64,000 nucleotides of DNA, from positions 2,666,001-2,730,000 of the forward strand of contig OZ252053.1 of the NCBI GenBank assembly GCA_965247965.1. Reading direction: 5' to 3'. This DNA comes from UBA7328 sp965247965 (GTDB lineage: Bacteria > Bacteroidota > Bacteroidia > Chitinophagales > Saprospiraceae). The position numbers and the translations under genes are program-made. Shown here piece by piece: positions 37,159 to 45,853 of this stretch; positions within the stretch are counted from its first letter, which is position 1, and every line of letters starts with the position of its first letter. The notes under the pieces are model-generated. The model ran no database searches and was not told the DNA's origin. It saw nothing but the letters and a program-made list of their open reading frames with translations.

Positions 37159-38658
37159 ATGAAACAAACAGCATTCATTTTTCTAGTGGTCACGACATTA
37201 TTGGCCTGCTCCCAAGCCAACAATACTACTCAAGATTCAGCCAAATTGAAAAAAGGTACGGAAACTCCAAGCGTCGAAGTGAACACCAAAAGTGACCGGT
37301 ACCTCCTTCTCGATTCCAGGATCATCGAGCACACCGAAAACCTGGAACTTACTGTCGGCACAGTGAAGAAAGACGCAAACAATCCCCTCTTTAAAGAAGA
37401 TAAGCCCTGGGAGCCTCGATTCGACAATCCATACAGCAGCGTCATATATGACGGCGAAGAGAGAATTTATAAGTGCTGGTACAGCATTTTTATCGAATCG
37501 GGCCCGAAAGAAGATTTTCCCGGTGAAGGCCTGCCATCTGACCAAAGAGCGTGGCACGATTGGCAAGAGGGTGACCGTGGATTTGGGGTATGCTATGCAA
37601 TGTCCACAGATGGCATCCATTGGGAAAAACCGGAACTTGGGCTGATCGATTTCGAGGGTAATAACAAAAACAATATTGTTATCGAATACACCCATGGTGT
37701 GGCTGTTATCAAAGACTTACACGAGACAGATCCACAAAAACGCTACAAAGCCATTCATCCGGAAAAGGGAAACAGCGTGGTTTGGTTTTCGAAGGACGGC
37801 ATCAATTGGGGTGATAGGATCGACGTAGGGCCTATCGATAATGGGGACACGAATCAAAGCGTTTGGTGGGATCCCGATCTGGAAAAATACGTGTTGATCA
37901 CACGTCGTTGGGGTGGGGAAAATACAACTGGCCGCTACGGAAGGATGGGGCACCGCCAAAAGGTTAGGAGTGTTTCCTCCGATTTTCTGAATTGGTCTGA
38001 GACCGATTTGGTCATGGAAGGACTCGATCTGCGGTACCAGGTTCATGATCTCATTGTACTACCTCATGCCAGTATTTATATCGGCCTTGTTGGTCTCTTT
38101 GACATCGAGGCAAGTAGGCAATGGTGCGAATTGGCATGGAGCCCGAACAGCATTGATTGGCATAGGATCGCTCCCGGAAAGCCTCTGATTCCTAACGGCT
38201 CGGTAATGGGAGACTACGACTGGGGCTGCATATTTGCTTCCGTCCCGATCGTGGAGGAGGATGGAATTCGCATGTATTACGGAGCAAACGACGGCAGATT
38301 TATGGCCTGGCGCAATGGATACTTCGCCCTTGGCTGGTTGCGCTCAGATGGATTTGATGGCTACGAGCAAATAGCCGGAGGAAGCAACAAGACGGGTTCG
38401 TTGACGACCATAGCTGTTTCAGTTGTTGGCAGTTCGCTCCGGATAAGCGCAGATGTGGCACCCTCAGGCTATGTCAAAGTAACTCTCCTTGATGAAGACA
38501 ACCAAAAATTGGCCGACGGCGAACTGATCACTAAAACTGTTACGGACGCCGAGGTAATATGGAAAGATGGTTTCTCATTCGACAAACTCAAAGGTGAGGA
38601 GGTTAAACTGAAATTCGAACTGAGGGAGTCGAAGTTGTATTCGTTTAGTTTTTCCTAA
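37159..38658 (+). CDS. glycosidase-like five-bladed propeller lipoprotein (GH43/GH32-type fold)
   Basis: The ATG at 37159 fits a lipoprotein signal (FIFLVVTTLLAC). The body has the strands of five-bladed glycosidases: NPYSSVIYDGEERIYKCWYS, GVCYAMSTDGIHWEKPELGL, NSVVWFSKDGINWGDRI, QSVWWDPDLEKYVLITRR and ELAWSPNSIDWHRIAPG, then VEEDGIRMYYGANDG. The acid/base and nucleophile residues cannot be fixed by eye, so hydrolytic activity is only likely. A C-terminal beta-sandwich (about residues 410-500) resembles carbohydrate-binding modules. It is a single-gene unit. Confidence 0.75.
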   Translation: MKQTAFIFLVVTTLLACSQANNTTQDSAKLKKGTETPSVEVNTKSDRYLLLDSRIIEHTENLELTVGTVKKDANNPLFKEDKPWEPRFDNPYSSVIYDGEERIYKCWYSIFIESGPKEDFPGEGLPSDQRAWHDWQEGDRGFGVCYAMSTDGIHWEKPELGLIDFEGNNKNNIVIEYTHGVAVIKDLHETDPQKRYKAIHPEKGNSVVWFSKDGINWGDRIDVGPIDNGDTNQSVWWDPDLEKYVLITRRWGGENTTGRYGRMGHRQKVRSVSSDFLNWSETDLVMEGLDLRYQVHDLIVLPHASIYIGLVGLFDIEASRQWCELAWSPNSIDWHRIAPGKPLIPNGSVMGDYDWGCIFASVPIVEEDGIRMYYGANDGRFMAWRNGYFALGWLRSDGFDGYEQIAGGSNKTGSLTTIAVSVVGSSLRISADVAPSGYVKVTLLDEDNQKLADGELITKTVTDAEVIWKDGFSFDKLKGEEVKLKFELRESKLYSFSFS

Positions 38659-38666
38659 AATAAACA

Positions 38667-38939
38667 TTATTCCACTTTCGTGGAATACTCCTCTCCACCA
38701 ACAAGGTGAAGCCCAATTCCCTCTGCCAATTCCTTCCCACTATAAGTCTTCGATAAATCTCGATTTTTATCAACAACCACATATTCCCTATTCTCATTGC
38801 TTTTTTTTAAAATTAGCGATAACTCGGTTAACCAATGGATCATAAGTGCTTGGTTCATTGATTTGTTGGATGTTCCACAATAGTTCGAGATGATTAGCTT
38901 ATTACATGTGCTTTGGGATGGTAAAAGTGTTTTCATCAA
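38667..38939 (-). CDS. hypothetical 90-residue protein, possibly a gene fragment
   Basis: Not recognised. It is convergent with the glycosidase-like gene and ends 9 bases after it. The composition looks protein-like (ENREYVVVDKNRDLSKTYSG then KELAEGIGLHLVGGEEYSTK), and the frame is open further upstream than its ATG (reading SPHNWEQK), which suggests the 3' end of a formerly larger gene. Confidence 0.4.
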   Translation of the reverse strand: MMKTLLPSQSTCNKLIISNYCGTSNKSMNQALMIHWLTELSLILKKSNENREYVVVDKNRDLSKTYSGKELAEGIGLHLVGGEEYSTKVE

Positions 38940-39241
38940 CTTCTGCTCCCAATTGTGCGGCGAAGATCTAGAAGAGGTCGGATGGAGTCGTTGATGAAAA
39001 TTGTATTTGCACTTGGTATAAGTTTATCGTTCATTTTTTATCGGCAAAACTAAATACTATATCTTCATAATACTGCTGATATTGGCAGTAGAATATATGT
39101 TAGCTGTCAAATCAACTTTGTACAAATAAAAAATCGTTACTAGCGATAGGCTCATCACCAACGATAAAAAGTTTATCGCTGGCGATGATAAATTGCTAAC
39201 CTTTGGGCAAATTCCTGATTTTGATTCTAACCACCGCTTAT
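38940..39241. other. intergenic region with hairpins and the left 51-bp direct repeat
   Basis: About 300 bases without a gene. It holds the direct-repeat copy at 39056-39106 and, at 39133-39195, several ATCG-containing inverted repeats (CGATAAA / TTTATCG, ATCGTT / AACGAT) able to form terminator-like hairpins. Confidence 0.45.
39056..39106. repeat. 51-bp imperfect direct repeat, left copy
   Basis: Matches 50838-50888 at about 41 of 51 positions; the conserved core is GATATT-x-GCAGTAGAATATAT-x-TTAGCTG. In both copies it encodes the peptide ILAVEYxLA, so it could derive from the same coding sequence. Confidence 0.65.
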
Positions 39242-39790
39242 TTATGCAGCTTGTCGAACTAGCTCAGAAGCTAAGGGAAAATCAATTTCAAACCCGGCAA
39301 GGCCGTGGATATAATTACTTATGGTCATATCGCCGATAGTTATCACCACATCGATCATATTGGCTTCGGTATAACCTGCAGCAAAGAATGCATCTTTAGC
39401 CTCCTGGCTTGCATGCCCTCTGTTTTCTACTACTGAAGAGGTAAATTTTGCCAAAGCATTCAATTTTGCATCAAATGACGCAGAGCCCTGACGAACTTCG
39501 ATAATCTGTTCATCAGAAAACCCGTTCAATTTGCCTATTGCAGTGTGTGCTGATTGGCAGTATCGACAACCATTGATTTGGCTGGTCACGAGGTTGATAA
39601 CTTCTATTTCTTTCTTACGAAGTGTTGACTTGCGGTTTTGCAAGGTGAGATAATCATCGAGAGCTGTTTCACTTTTCGCAAAGTAGGCCAGTAAGTTAGG
39701 TACAAAGCCTATGGTTTTTTGAAGAGTGTCAAATATGGTTTGATTTTTCTCAGATACTTCTCCTCTGGTGGGAACTGTTAAATTTTTCAT
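39242..39790 (-). CDS. carboxymuconolactone decarboxylase / AhpD-like protein
   Basis: 182 residues from the ATG at 39790; a start at 39814 is possible. The alkylhydroperoxidase core motif is VTSQINGCRYCQSAHTAIGK, with the C-x-x-C-x-x-x-H redox centre intact. The N-terminal FDTLQKTIGFVPNLLAYFAKSETALDDYL matches the peroxidase-related (PF02627) subgroup. It would reduce peroxides or related adducts in the cytoplasm. One copy of the island's shared 67-bp element (39828-39894) lies about 38 bases upstream of the start, so it is probably under the same control as the isochorismatase operon. Confidence 0.85.
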   Translation of the reverse strand: MKNLTVPTRGEVSEKNQTIFDTLQKTIGFVPNLLAYFAKSETALDDYLTLQNRKSTLRKKEIEVINLVTSQINGCRYCQSAHTAIGKLNGFSDEQIIEVRQGSASFDAKLNALAKFTSSVVENRGHASQEAKDAFFAAGYTEANMIDVVITIGDMTISNYIHGLAGFEIDFPLASELVRQAA

Positions 39791-39827
39791 AGTCTTAAAT
39801 TTCAAAATGTTCATAATTAAATTGACG

Positions 39828-39894
39828 ATGCAAAAATGGCGTGAGAATAAAGGGTGTGGTAGGTAGGCATTCCTGAAAAGTTAGTAATTCTTCC
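39828..39894 (-). promoter_or_regulatory. conserved upstream element, copy A (putative AraC-type operator)
   Basis: Shares with 47908-47975 and 49903-49969 the frame ATGCAAAAATGG...GGTAGGTA...TTCC...TTxGxAATTCTTCC at fixed spacing. It precedes the AhpD-like gene. Confidence 0.6.
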
Positions 39895-39945
39895 CGGCAT
39901 TTAAACGTTCAGACTTATTCTAATTTTTTTGTTTTGATTTTAATT

Positions 39946-40551
39946 TCATACAGGAGCACAGGTTTCCAATTTAACCTCCAATTCTTTTATCCGTTCTTTT
40001 AATTTACCTAAATGCGGTTCAAGTTCTTCCATCGTATATCTCGGTGTAATATGCTGTGGGCAATTCGTATCCCATGCTTTCACTTTGATGATTATGGCCC
40101 TTTCAATATTGGCATGGTAATCATCGTCCCTCAGTTGCTCTATCATTGCGTGTTCTTTATCAATAACTTCGGCCTCACCCCATATTTTTATTCGTGTCCG
40201 GGATGGATAGTCCATTAGGAATAGGCAGACTTTTTTGTTCTCTTGTAGGTTGCCAGCAGATATATATTGGCGATTTCCTGAATAATCGGTAAAACCCAAT
40301 GTTTGATCATCCAATACTTTTAAGAATCCCTTAGGGCCGCCGCGATGTTGTACATGAGGCTGTCCTTCCCGATTGGTTGTGGCTATGTAAAACGAATCCC
40401 GTTGAGCAATAAAATACCTCAGTTGTCCTGTAATAGAATTTTGCCAATCTCTCGATTCTGCCATTCGTTGATAAATTGATCTGGAACCTTCTTTTTCCTG
40501 AAATTTTTTTACAGAAGGGCTAAAGGCAATATCGCTTATATGGTCAGACAT
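39946..40551 (-). CDS. pyridoxamine 5'-phosphate oxidase-family flavoprotein
   Basis: 201 residues. The split-barrel FMN-binding fold is visible: FIAQRDSFYIATTNREGQPHVQHRGGPKGFLKVLDDQTLGF, DYSGNRQYISAGNLQENKKVCLFLMDYPSRTRIKIWGEAEV and ARDDDYHANIERAIIIKVKAWDTNCPQHI-like C-terminus. This subgroup reduces small molecules with a flavin or F420 and is not the vitamin B6 biosynthetic enzyme. It lies 155 bases upstream of the AhpD-like gene on the same strand, with the conserved element between them. Confidence 0.82.
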   Translation of the reverse strand: MSDHISDIAFSPSVKKFQEKEGSRSIYQRMAESRDWQNSITGQLRYFIAQRDSFYIATTNREGQPHVQHRGGPKGFLKVLDDQTLGFTDYSGNRQYISAGNLQENKKVCLFLMDYPSRTRIKIWGEAEVIDKEHAMIEQLRDDDYHANIERAIIIKVKAWDTNCPQHITPRYTMEELEPHLGKLKERIKELEVKLETCAPV

Positions 40552-40806
40552 AGTTTGAGATTTTAAACTTAGCTGGGTTCAATTCCCCAACGCTCTGCGT
40601 CGAAGAAACTAAGGAATCCGATTTGATACTCCAAGGCTCTGCCTCGGGGTAGTTCATTTGTATAGTTGACTTTATTCGGTGGACGGCCAACTGCAGACAG
40701 GTTTTCATGCTAAAAGTTTTCGAATAAAGTCAAGTGTATTTAGAGTTTGATCAGATTCCATTCTTCGGTCTAAAAGCTGATCAAACTCTTGCATTTAATA
40801 AAGTGA
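40552..40806. repeat. intergenic REP-like hairpins
   Basis: Two short palindromic units with the same TCT loop: CCAACGCTCTGCGTCG near 40583 and CCAAGGCTCTGCCTCGGGG near 40629. They resemble dispersed extragenic palindromes common in Bacteroidota. An inverted pair GACTTTATTCG / CGAATAAAGTC (40668-40678 and 40720-40730) follows and could be a terminator. Confidence 0.5.
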
Positions 40807-41904
40807 TTAAATTTTCTTTACATTTTTATCCAAAAAGGCACGCATCTTGTCGGCTATTTCCTTTCCATGACTTTCTAAAGCAAAATGTCCGGTGTCGAAA
40901 AGATAAAAATCCAAGTTTTTCAAATCTTTTTTATAAGCCTGCGCGCCGGATTCTGGAAAGATGTAATCATTTTTGCCGTATACGACTAATGCCGGTGGTT
41001 GATACTCCCTAAAATATTTTTGCCAGGAGGGATACAACGGGGGATTCGTCCCATAATCATAAAACATGGCCAATTGAATCTTGTCATTTTCAGGTCTTGA
41101 CAAATGACGCAAGTCAACTTCCCAATTATCCGGACTGATCAGAGTACTATCCGGCACACCGTAAGTATACTGCCATTTTAGTCCAGCCGGTGAGTGAAAC
41201 CCTTCCAATGCCTGACCGTTTTCTATCGTCCTGTCTTTCCAATAGGCCTTGATTGGATCCCAAAATGTTTTCAGTCCTTCTTCATAGGCACATCCATTCT
41301 GGATTATTAAAGACTCCACCCGTTCCGGATATTTCGCTGCAATTCGGTAACCAATGGGAGCTCCATAGTCCATTAAATAAATGCTGTATTTTTCTACCCC
41401 CACCTTTTCCAAAAATCCTTCAATTAATAAGGCCATATTATCAAAGGTGTAGTCAAATTCTGACATCGGTGGCTGTTCGCTCCTACCATATCCGGGATAA
41501 TCCGGTGCAAGTAGGTGATAACTGTCTGATAATTCAGCAATTAAATTTCGGAACATGTGCGATGAAGTCGGATAACCATGAAGAAGTAGAATTGTCGGTG
41601 CATCGGCTGGTCCGGCTTCGCGATAAAAAATATCTATACCATCAACTTCAACGGTATGGTATTGTGTCGGGTAATGTTTTTTGACCTTCACCTCATTAAT
41701 AGCAGGTGAGGTTTCCAATTCCGATGAACCGATCACTTTACCAGGAAACATAAGTGATAAAATGCCGATCAAAAAAAGGTAACTAATAAACTGGCACACA
41801 TTTTTAAAATCATGCGCTGCTGTCAGGGTGTTAAATTTTCGTCCCAAAGCTTCTTCGGAACTTGTTTTTGGTTCTGAAAGAACCGCGATTGATGTTTTTT
41901 TCAT
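40807..41904 (-). CDS. exported alpha/beta hydrolase, epoxide hydrolase/haloalkane dehalogenase type
   Basis: 365 residues with an N-terminal membrane/signal segment (FISYLFLIGILSLMFPG, about 39-55) after a 38-residue leader. The fold begins at HTVEVDGIDIFYREAG; the oxyanion-hole motif is HGYP at 109-112 and the nucleophile elbow is LMDYGAPIG with Asp179 in place of the usual Ser. An Asp nucleophile marks epoxide hydrolases and dehalogenases. The catalytic His is in DTGHFALE. A perfect 12-bp palindrome (41953-41964) sits 49 bases upstream and recurs before the divergently placed TetR gene's own start, so this hydrolase is probably repressed by that TetR protein. Confidence 0.85.
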   Translation of the reverse strand: MKKTSIAVLSEPKTSSEEALGRKFNTLTAAHDFKNVCQFISYLFLIGILSLMFPGKVIGSSELETSPAINEVKVKKHYPTQYHTVEVDGIDIFYREAGPADAPTILLLHGYPTSSHMFRNLIAELSDSYHLLAPDYPGYGRSEQPPMSEFDYTFDNMALLIEGFLEKVGVEKYSIYLMDYGAPIGYRIAAKYPERVESLIIQNGCAYEEGLKTFWDPIKAYWKDRTIENGQALEGFHSPAGLKWQYTYGVPDSTLISPDNWEVDLRHLSRPENDKIQLAMFYDYGTNPPLYPSWQKYFREYQPPALVVYGKNDYIFPESGAQAYKKDLKNLDFYLFDTGHFALESHGKEIADKMRAFLDKNVKKI

Positions 41905-41952
41905 TTTATTTTTTTTAAAGCGTTTAACAATAAATAAAGATCAAATTACAAA

Positions 41953-41964
41953 CCGAACGTTCGG
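41953..41964. promoter_or_regulatory. TetR-type operator upstream of the hydrolase gene
   Basis: Perfect palindrome CCGAACGTTCGG. The same core CGAACGTTCG occurs at 42606-42615 upstream of the tetR gene. Confidence 0.75.
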
Positions 41965-41985
41965 ATTACATATTTTCAAAAAAAA

Positions 41986-42549
41986 CTATTCTCTTTTGTT
42001 AAATGAATTTTCAACTTCTTTCAAAATCCTTTTAAAAATTACCTCATTCGCTGTTCCTCTAGCTACTATCAAACTTCCTTGAATTTTTATTACAACATCT
42101 TCCGCCATTTTTATTGATTCCTTTGAAGCAAAGCCAAAATCCTTTGCAAGCTTTGAAAATCCATTAATCCAATCTTCAAAAGCACCATGTATCAGTTGGG
42201 AAAAAAGATCAAGTCCTGTATCCATGGATAGTGCTCTGAGAATACAAGCACTCTGGCCCCCGGAATAAAGCTGATCAATATTTTTCAATGCTCTTTTTAA
42301 TCTCATTGTGGGATCTCCATCTGACTTCAAAATTCCTGTAATATTCGTACCAACAAACTGGCCTGCGAACTTGAGTACTTCTTTTGCCATTTGTTTTTTA
42401 CCACCTGGAAAACGGTGGTACAAACTGGATTTTTTTAATCCTGAAGCACTAGCCAGTGCGTTTAAACTGGCTCCATCATATCCAACTTTTCTAAAAACTT
42501 GTAGGAGCCCCAACAGGAGCTCATCCTGACTAACTTTCACTTCTGCCAA
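41986..42549 (-). CDS. TetR/AcrR-family repressor (LmrA/QacR-like subgroup)
   Basis: 187 residues. N-terminal HTH: ELLLGLLQVFRKVGYDGASLNALASASGLKKSSLYHRFPGGKKQMAKEVL, the standard TetR DNA-binding domain. The ligand domain is of the short type (LFSQLIHGAFEDWINGFSKLAKDFGF). The palindrome CGAACGTTCG occurs once before its own start and once before the downstream hydrolase gene, which fits autoregulation and ligand-released repression of the hydrolase. Confidence 0.88.
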   Translation of the reverse strand: MAEVKVSQDELLLGLLQVFRKVGYDGASLNALASASGLKKSSLYHRFPGGKKQMAKEVLKFAGQFVGTNITGILKSDGDPTMRLKRALKNIDQLYSGGQSACILRALSMDTGLDLFSQLIHGAFEDWINGFSKLAKDFGFASKESIKMAEDVVIKIQGSLIVARGTANEVIFKRILKEVENSFNKRE

Positions 42550-42605
42550 TACTTTTTCATGTAGAAATAACTCGTCCTGGGCTTTGTCAACCTATTAATT
42601 AAGAA

Positions 42606-42615
42606 CGAACGTTCG
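42606..42615. promoter_or_regulatory. TetR-type operator upstream of tetR (autoregulatory)
   Basis: CGAACGTTCG, ten-base palindrome inside ACGAACGTTCGGT, 57 bases before the tetR start. Confidence 0.72.
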
Positions 42616-42794
42616 GTCAAATGTAAGTACAAGTTTTAGAAAAGTCAAGAATCAGTCGATTTATTTTTTGGCAATTACAGCTTCCTCTAACTCATTTTAT
42701 TAAAAATGTACTTGGGCAATCACCATTTTAGAGGTCTACAATTATTTTTACCAACTGCTGAACCTTTAGTATTTACTTTCGTTGTAATAGCTAT

Positions 42795-42809
42795 ACGACT
42801 GGTCTAATA
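42795..42809. promoter_or_regulatory. operator-like site before the second tetR gene
   Basis: ACGACTGGTCTAATA, repeated exactly at 43422-43436. It contains the short dyad GAC-TG-GTC. It lies 9 bases before the ATG at 42818. Confidence 0.68.
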
Positions 42810-42817
42810 CTTTAAAT

Positions 42818-43399
42818 ATGAGAGAAGAGAACATAAAACACTTACTAGACCTTGGCGTCGAAATTATGAGCCGGAAGGGCTATCATCAACTTGGGTTAAA
42901 GGAATTGTTGGATACCGCTGGAATTCCCAAGGGTTCCTTTTATTACTATTTTAAGAGTAAAGAAGACTTTGGTCAAAAAGTGATCAGCCACTATGCCGAG
43001 AATACCCTCAGCTATATGCGATCAATATTACTCGACAAGAGTAAAAGCCCTCGTGAAAGATTTTTATTTATGTTCAATGACCGGGCAAAAGTATATATGA
43101 AATCAGAATGCAGAGAAGGATGCTTAATGGGAGACTGCAGCAATGAATTAGGCGGACAGTACCAATCTATGCCACAACTGCTGGAAAATAAATTCTCCGG
43201 TTGGACAGAAATTATCAGTCAGTGCATAAGAGAGGGTCAGGAAAAGGGTGAGTTCAAAACTGAGTTACCATCAGACGATTTGGCGGATTATATCATAAAC
43301 AGCTGGGAGGGAGCCTTGACCCGTATGAAAGCTTCTCGTACCGTTAAGCCTTTTGAGTTATTTATCAATTACACTATGAATGTAATATTAAGCCCATAA
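42818..43399 (+). CDS. TetR/AcrR-family regulator (NemR-like)
   Basis: 193 residues. HTH: HLLDLGVEIMSRKGYHQLGLKELLDTAGIPKGSFYYYFKSKEDFGQKVI. The C-domain carries two cysteines at KSECREGCLMGDCSNELGGQY, the segment characteristic of NemR/AcuR-like regulators that sense electrophiles through Cys. An identical 15-base site occurs just before this gene and again immediately after it at the head of the broken SDR gene, which suggests control of itself and of that reductase. Confidence 0.88.
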   Translation: MREENIKHLLDLGVEIMSRKGYHQLGLKELLDTAGIPKGSFYYYFKSKEDFGQKVISHYAENTLSYMRSILLDKSKSPRERFLFMFNDRAKVYMKSECREGCLMGDCSNELGGQYQSMPQLLENKFSGWTEIISQCIREGQEKGEFKTELPSDDLADYIINSWEGALTRMKASRTVKPFELFINYTMNVILSP

Positions 43400-43421
43400 A
43401 TTTTTTTTATTCAATTACTTG

Positions 43422-43436
43422 ACGACTGGTCTAATA
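43422..43436. promoter_or_regulatory. operator-like site before the SDR remnant
   Basis: Exact second copy of ACGACTGGTCTAATA. What follows is only the 3' half of an SDR gene, so the promoter survived while the 5' coding part was deleted. Confidence 0.68.
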
Positions 43437-43445
43437 GTACTTGCA

Positions 43446-43838
43446 ATTATTTTTAAATCACTAAAATACGAGTTGAGCTCCTTCGGTGTGGACGTCGCCA
43501 TTGTCGAGCCGGGTCCCTTCCCGTCCGGTTTGCTTTACAGCGGACCGAAGGAAGATGATACCACAGCGTTGGACAGTTATGGTGAAGTGGCAGAAATTCC
43601 CGGGGCCATGTTGGCTAGTTTTGATAATCTGTATAAAAGTCCGGATTCACCCGTAACACAAGATGTGGCTGATACGATCGCAAGGGTCATTGAGGCCAAA
43701 GCCGGTACACGGCCTTTCCGTACGGTAGCAGGTTTGGATTTCGGTACTATCGACTTAAATACCGCTACCGCACCATTCCAGAAAGGGTTAGTCAAAGATG
43801 TACTTCAAATGGAACATGTCTTAGAACTGAGAGCATAA
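43446..43838 (+). pseudogene. short-chain dehydrogenase/reductase, 3' fragment
   Basis: Encodes only the C-terminal part of an SDR: SLKYELSSFGVDVAIVEPGPFPSGL (the region after the catalytic YxxxK helix and the PG motif) to the end. The Rossmann GxxxGIG motif and the catalytic Tyr/Lys are absent. The fragment begins directly after an operator copy, so an internal deletion removed the first 150 or so codons. Confidence 0.8.
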
Positions 43839-43910
43839 ACGATTTCATCACCCAGCTTTGGGCCAAAAGATTGCGAAGTTCAAATTTTAACACTTAAAAA
43901 TAATACTGAA

Positions 43911-44358
43911 ATGAAAACACAAATAGTAATAATAAAAGAAGCGAAGGGACTGGGCATGCCCTGGGAGGTTGACTACGGTTTTGCCCAGGCTGTAAAAAGT
44001 TGGTGATACAATATACCTTTCCGGTCAGTTTAGTCATGATAATGAAGGAAACCTCATTGGTGCAGCCCCTTTGGATGATCAAGGCCGAATAAGGGATCAT
44101 TCCAACATGGAATTTCAAATGCAACAAACGTATGGTAATGCTAAGAAACTTCTTGAGCAGTATGGTGCTACCCTGGACCACGTTGTAGAAGAAGTATTAT
44201 ATGTTACTGATATGGATTCCGCTTTTGCCGTGGCAGGTACAGTGAGGAAGCGTGCATACGGATCAGAGCAACCCAATGTTGCAAGTTCTATCCTTATGAC
44301 TCCCCGTTTGGCCTTCCCTGAGCAACTGATTGAGATCAAGTTTATTGCAAAGGTTTAG
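43911..44358 (+). pseudogene. RidA-family (YjgF) deaminase, frameshifted
   Basis: The N-terminus is encoded from the ATG at 43911 (LGMPWEVDYGFAQAVK) and stops at a TGA after an AAAAA run. In another frame the protein continues GDTIYLSGQFSHDNEGNLIG and then, from 44071, the rest of the protein with NAKKLLEQYGATLDHVVEEVLYVTDM and ASSILMTPRLAFPEQLIEIKFIA. Restoring the frame at the A5 run gives a complete RidA-like protein, which would deaminate reactive enamines/imines. A sequencing error at the homopolymer is possible. Confidence 0.8.
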
Positions 44359-44543
44359 CCCTGTATAAGAAGACTATAAACTGCCTAATACAGCTGCACC
44401 ACCCGTCTGGCGATGTCAGCTCGACGGTGTGGTGCAACAGTATTGAGTTACACTCCTGCTATTTTATCTGACAATGTATTAGAGTTTGAATTAACCCGCT
44501 TCATTCATATCTCATATCTCGGGTGCATTTCATTTTGTCCCGT

Positions 44544-45518
44544 CTAGGCGGCGCGTCTTAACCTGTCAGTTACCATATCCCAATGGCCACTTTTATTGAT
44601 TACTCTGAGATTGATCATATTTTGAATTCCCTTGGCAGACCATCTTTGACCTGACAGTTTCATCCTTTTTTGCAATACGTTGCGGTGCGCTGCTTCTATG
44701 GCTCCAGAACCTATTAACATTCCCTTTTCTATGTATGAAGGGTAATCCATTCTTGTCTTGTTCCTTTCTAAATAGACCATCAATTTCCTCTTTTCCTCTT
44801 TTTTTAATTTCGTGTTACAATTCAATTCATCGATCCGTTCTATAAGGCTATCATAACCCTTTTCTTTTAATAGTGAAGCTGTCTGTGAAATCCATTCTTT
44901 TCTTACTTTTTTATTTTTCATACACACATTTGCGTATTTGCTCACATTTTCAACGGCGTGGTAAAAATCTAGTACTTGGGTTGCATCAGGATATTCTGCT
45001 GTAATCCATTTTTCTATCCATACAGCTCCGTCATTCACAAAAACCATCCGGTCTTTTAATCCTGAATATTCATCTAATAACACTGAAACTTTTGTCTCAA
45101 ATTCTTCATGATCACCCAAATGACCTACATATTCACTATTCCTAATCCACTGTCTATCAGCACTTTGAGGTAGAATTGAGCTTTGTTTGAATACCCTTCC
45201 CAATTTTACCTCTTTCCATCCCGGTCCTCTTGTCAATAAATGAGAACCATCCACCTGACAATAAACTCTATCCTCTTTTTTCACATCTTCTATGTTGTAC
45301 CGATCTTGGTCATCTATCCATTCTCCTACTTGTTCTCCCATTGTATCAGTTAAACGGTAAATTGCCGTATCATTCGTTTTTACCTCTAATAATTTATTCG
45401 CAATTTCTTCCCCATTCTCGTAACAACTAAACTGGCCTATGAATATCAACTTGCCTTGTAAATAAGGGCTTACTTTTGCAGACTCGATTTGTTCGCTGTA
45501 CTTGTTGGACTTATTCAA
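44544..45518 (-). CDS. ISKra4-family transposase, catalytic ORF B (copy 2)
   Basis: Identical to the protein of copy 1, with the same VDGSHL, NDGAVW and GSGAIEAAHR catalytic motifs and the same lack of an ATG. Slip run at 45551-45559. Confidence 0.9.
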   Translation of the reverse strand: MNKSNKYSEQIESAKVSPYLQGKLIFIGQFSCYENGEEIANKLLEVKTNDTAIYRLTDTMGEQVGEWIDDQDRYNIEDVKKEDRVYCQVDGSHLLTRGPGWKEVKLGRVFKQSSILPQSADRQWIRNSEYVGHLGDHEEFETKVSVLLDEYSGLKDRMVFVNDGAVWIEKWITAEYPDATQVLDFYHAVENVSKYANVCMKNKKVRKEWISQTASLLKEKGYDSLIERIDELNCNTKLKKEEKRKLMVYLERNKTRMDYPSYIEKGMLIGSGAIEAAHRNVLQKRMKLSGQRWSAKGIQNMINLRVINKSGHWDMVTDRLRRAA

Positions 45519-45727
45519 TTCAATTTTACCGTAACCTGTCTTGATGCATCTTTTTTTTTACGATTTTCAACAGCCTCGCCCAATGAACTCTCTAGCAATT
45601 CTCTGCCAAAATCTTTTAACAGGTAGGTAAAACTTTCTTCATAGTCGTAAAAACTTTCAATGTCCTGTAGGTTCTTTACATCACTCATCAGTTGGTCAAA
45701 TCTTTTCTGTAATTTAACCACGTTCAT
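45515..45727 (-). CDS. ISKra4 ORF A (copy 2)
   Basis: Identical 70-residue N-terminal frame to copy 1, overlapping ORF B by four bases; joined to it by a -1 slip on the A9 run. Confidence 0.75.
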   Translation of the reverse strand: MNVVKLQKRFDQLMSDVKNLQDIESFYDYEESFTYLLKDFGRELLESSLGEAVENRKKKDASRQVTVKLN

Positions 45728-45853
45728 GACTTTTAATTTTTGGTTGATATATCTAATTTAACACATATTTCCCTATATCGGGACATTTTGAAATGCACCC
45801 CATATCTCATATCTCTTGTCTTAAATGCATCAAGGTGTTCCTCAATGTAGTCT

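Larger units (their letters stand above)
44521..45800 (-). mobile_element. ISKra4-like insertion sequence, copy 2 (1,280 bp)
   Basis: Same length and termini as copy 1 (15481-16760), with identical encoded proteins. Inserted in a short tandem array of CATATCT; the flanking 8-bp duplication CATATCTC is seen at 44513-44520 and 45801-45808. It lies between the RidA and NmrA remnants. Confidence 0.95.

Noticed and set aside
40566..40600. GGGTTCAATTCCC resembling a tRNA T-arm
   Set aside because: No acceptor, D or anticodon arm can be built around it; it belongs to the REP-like hairpins.
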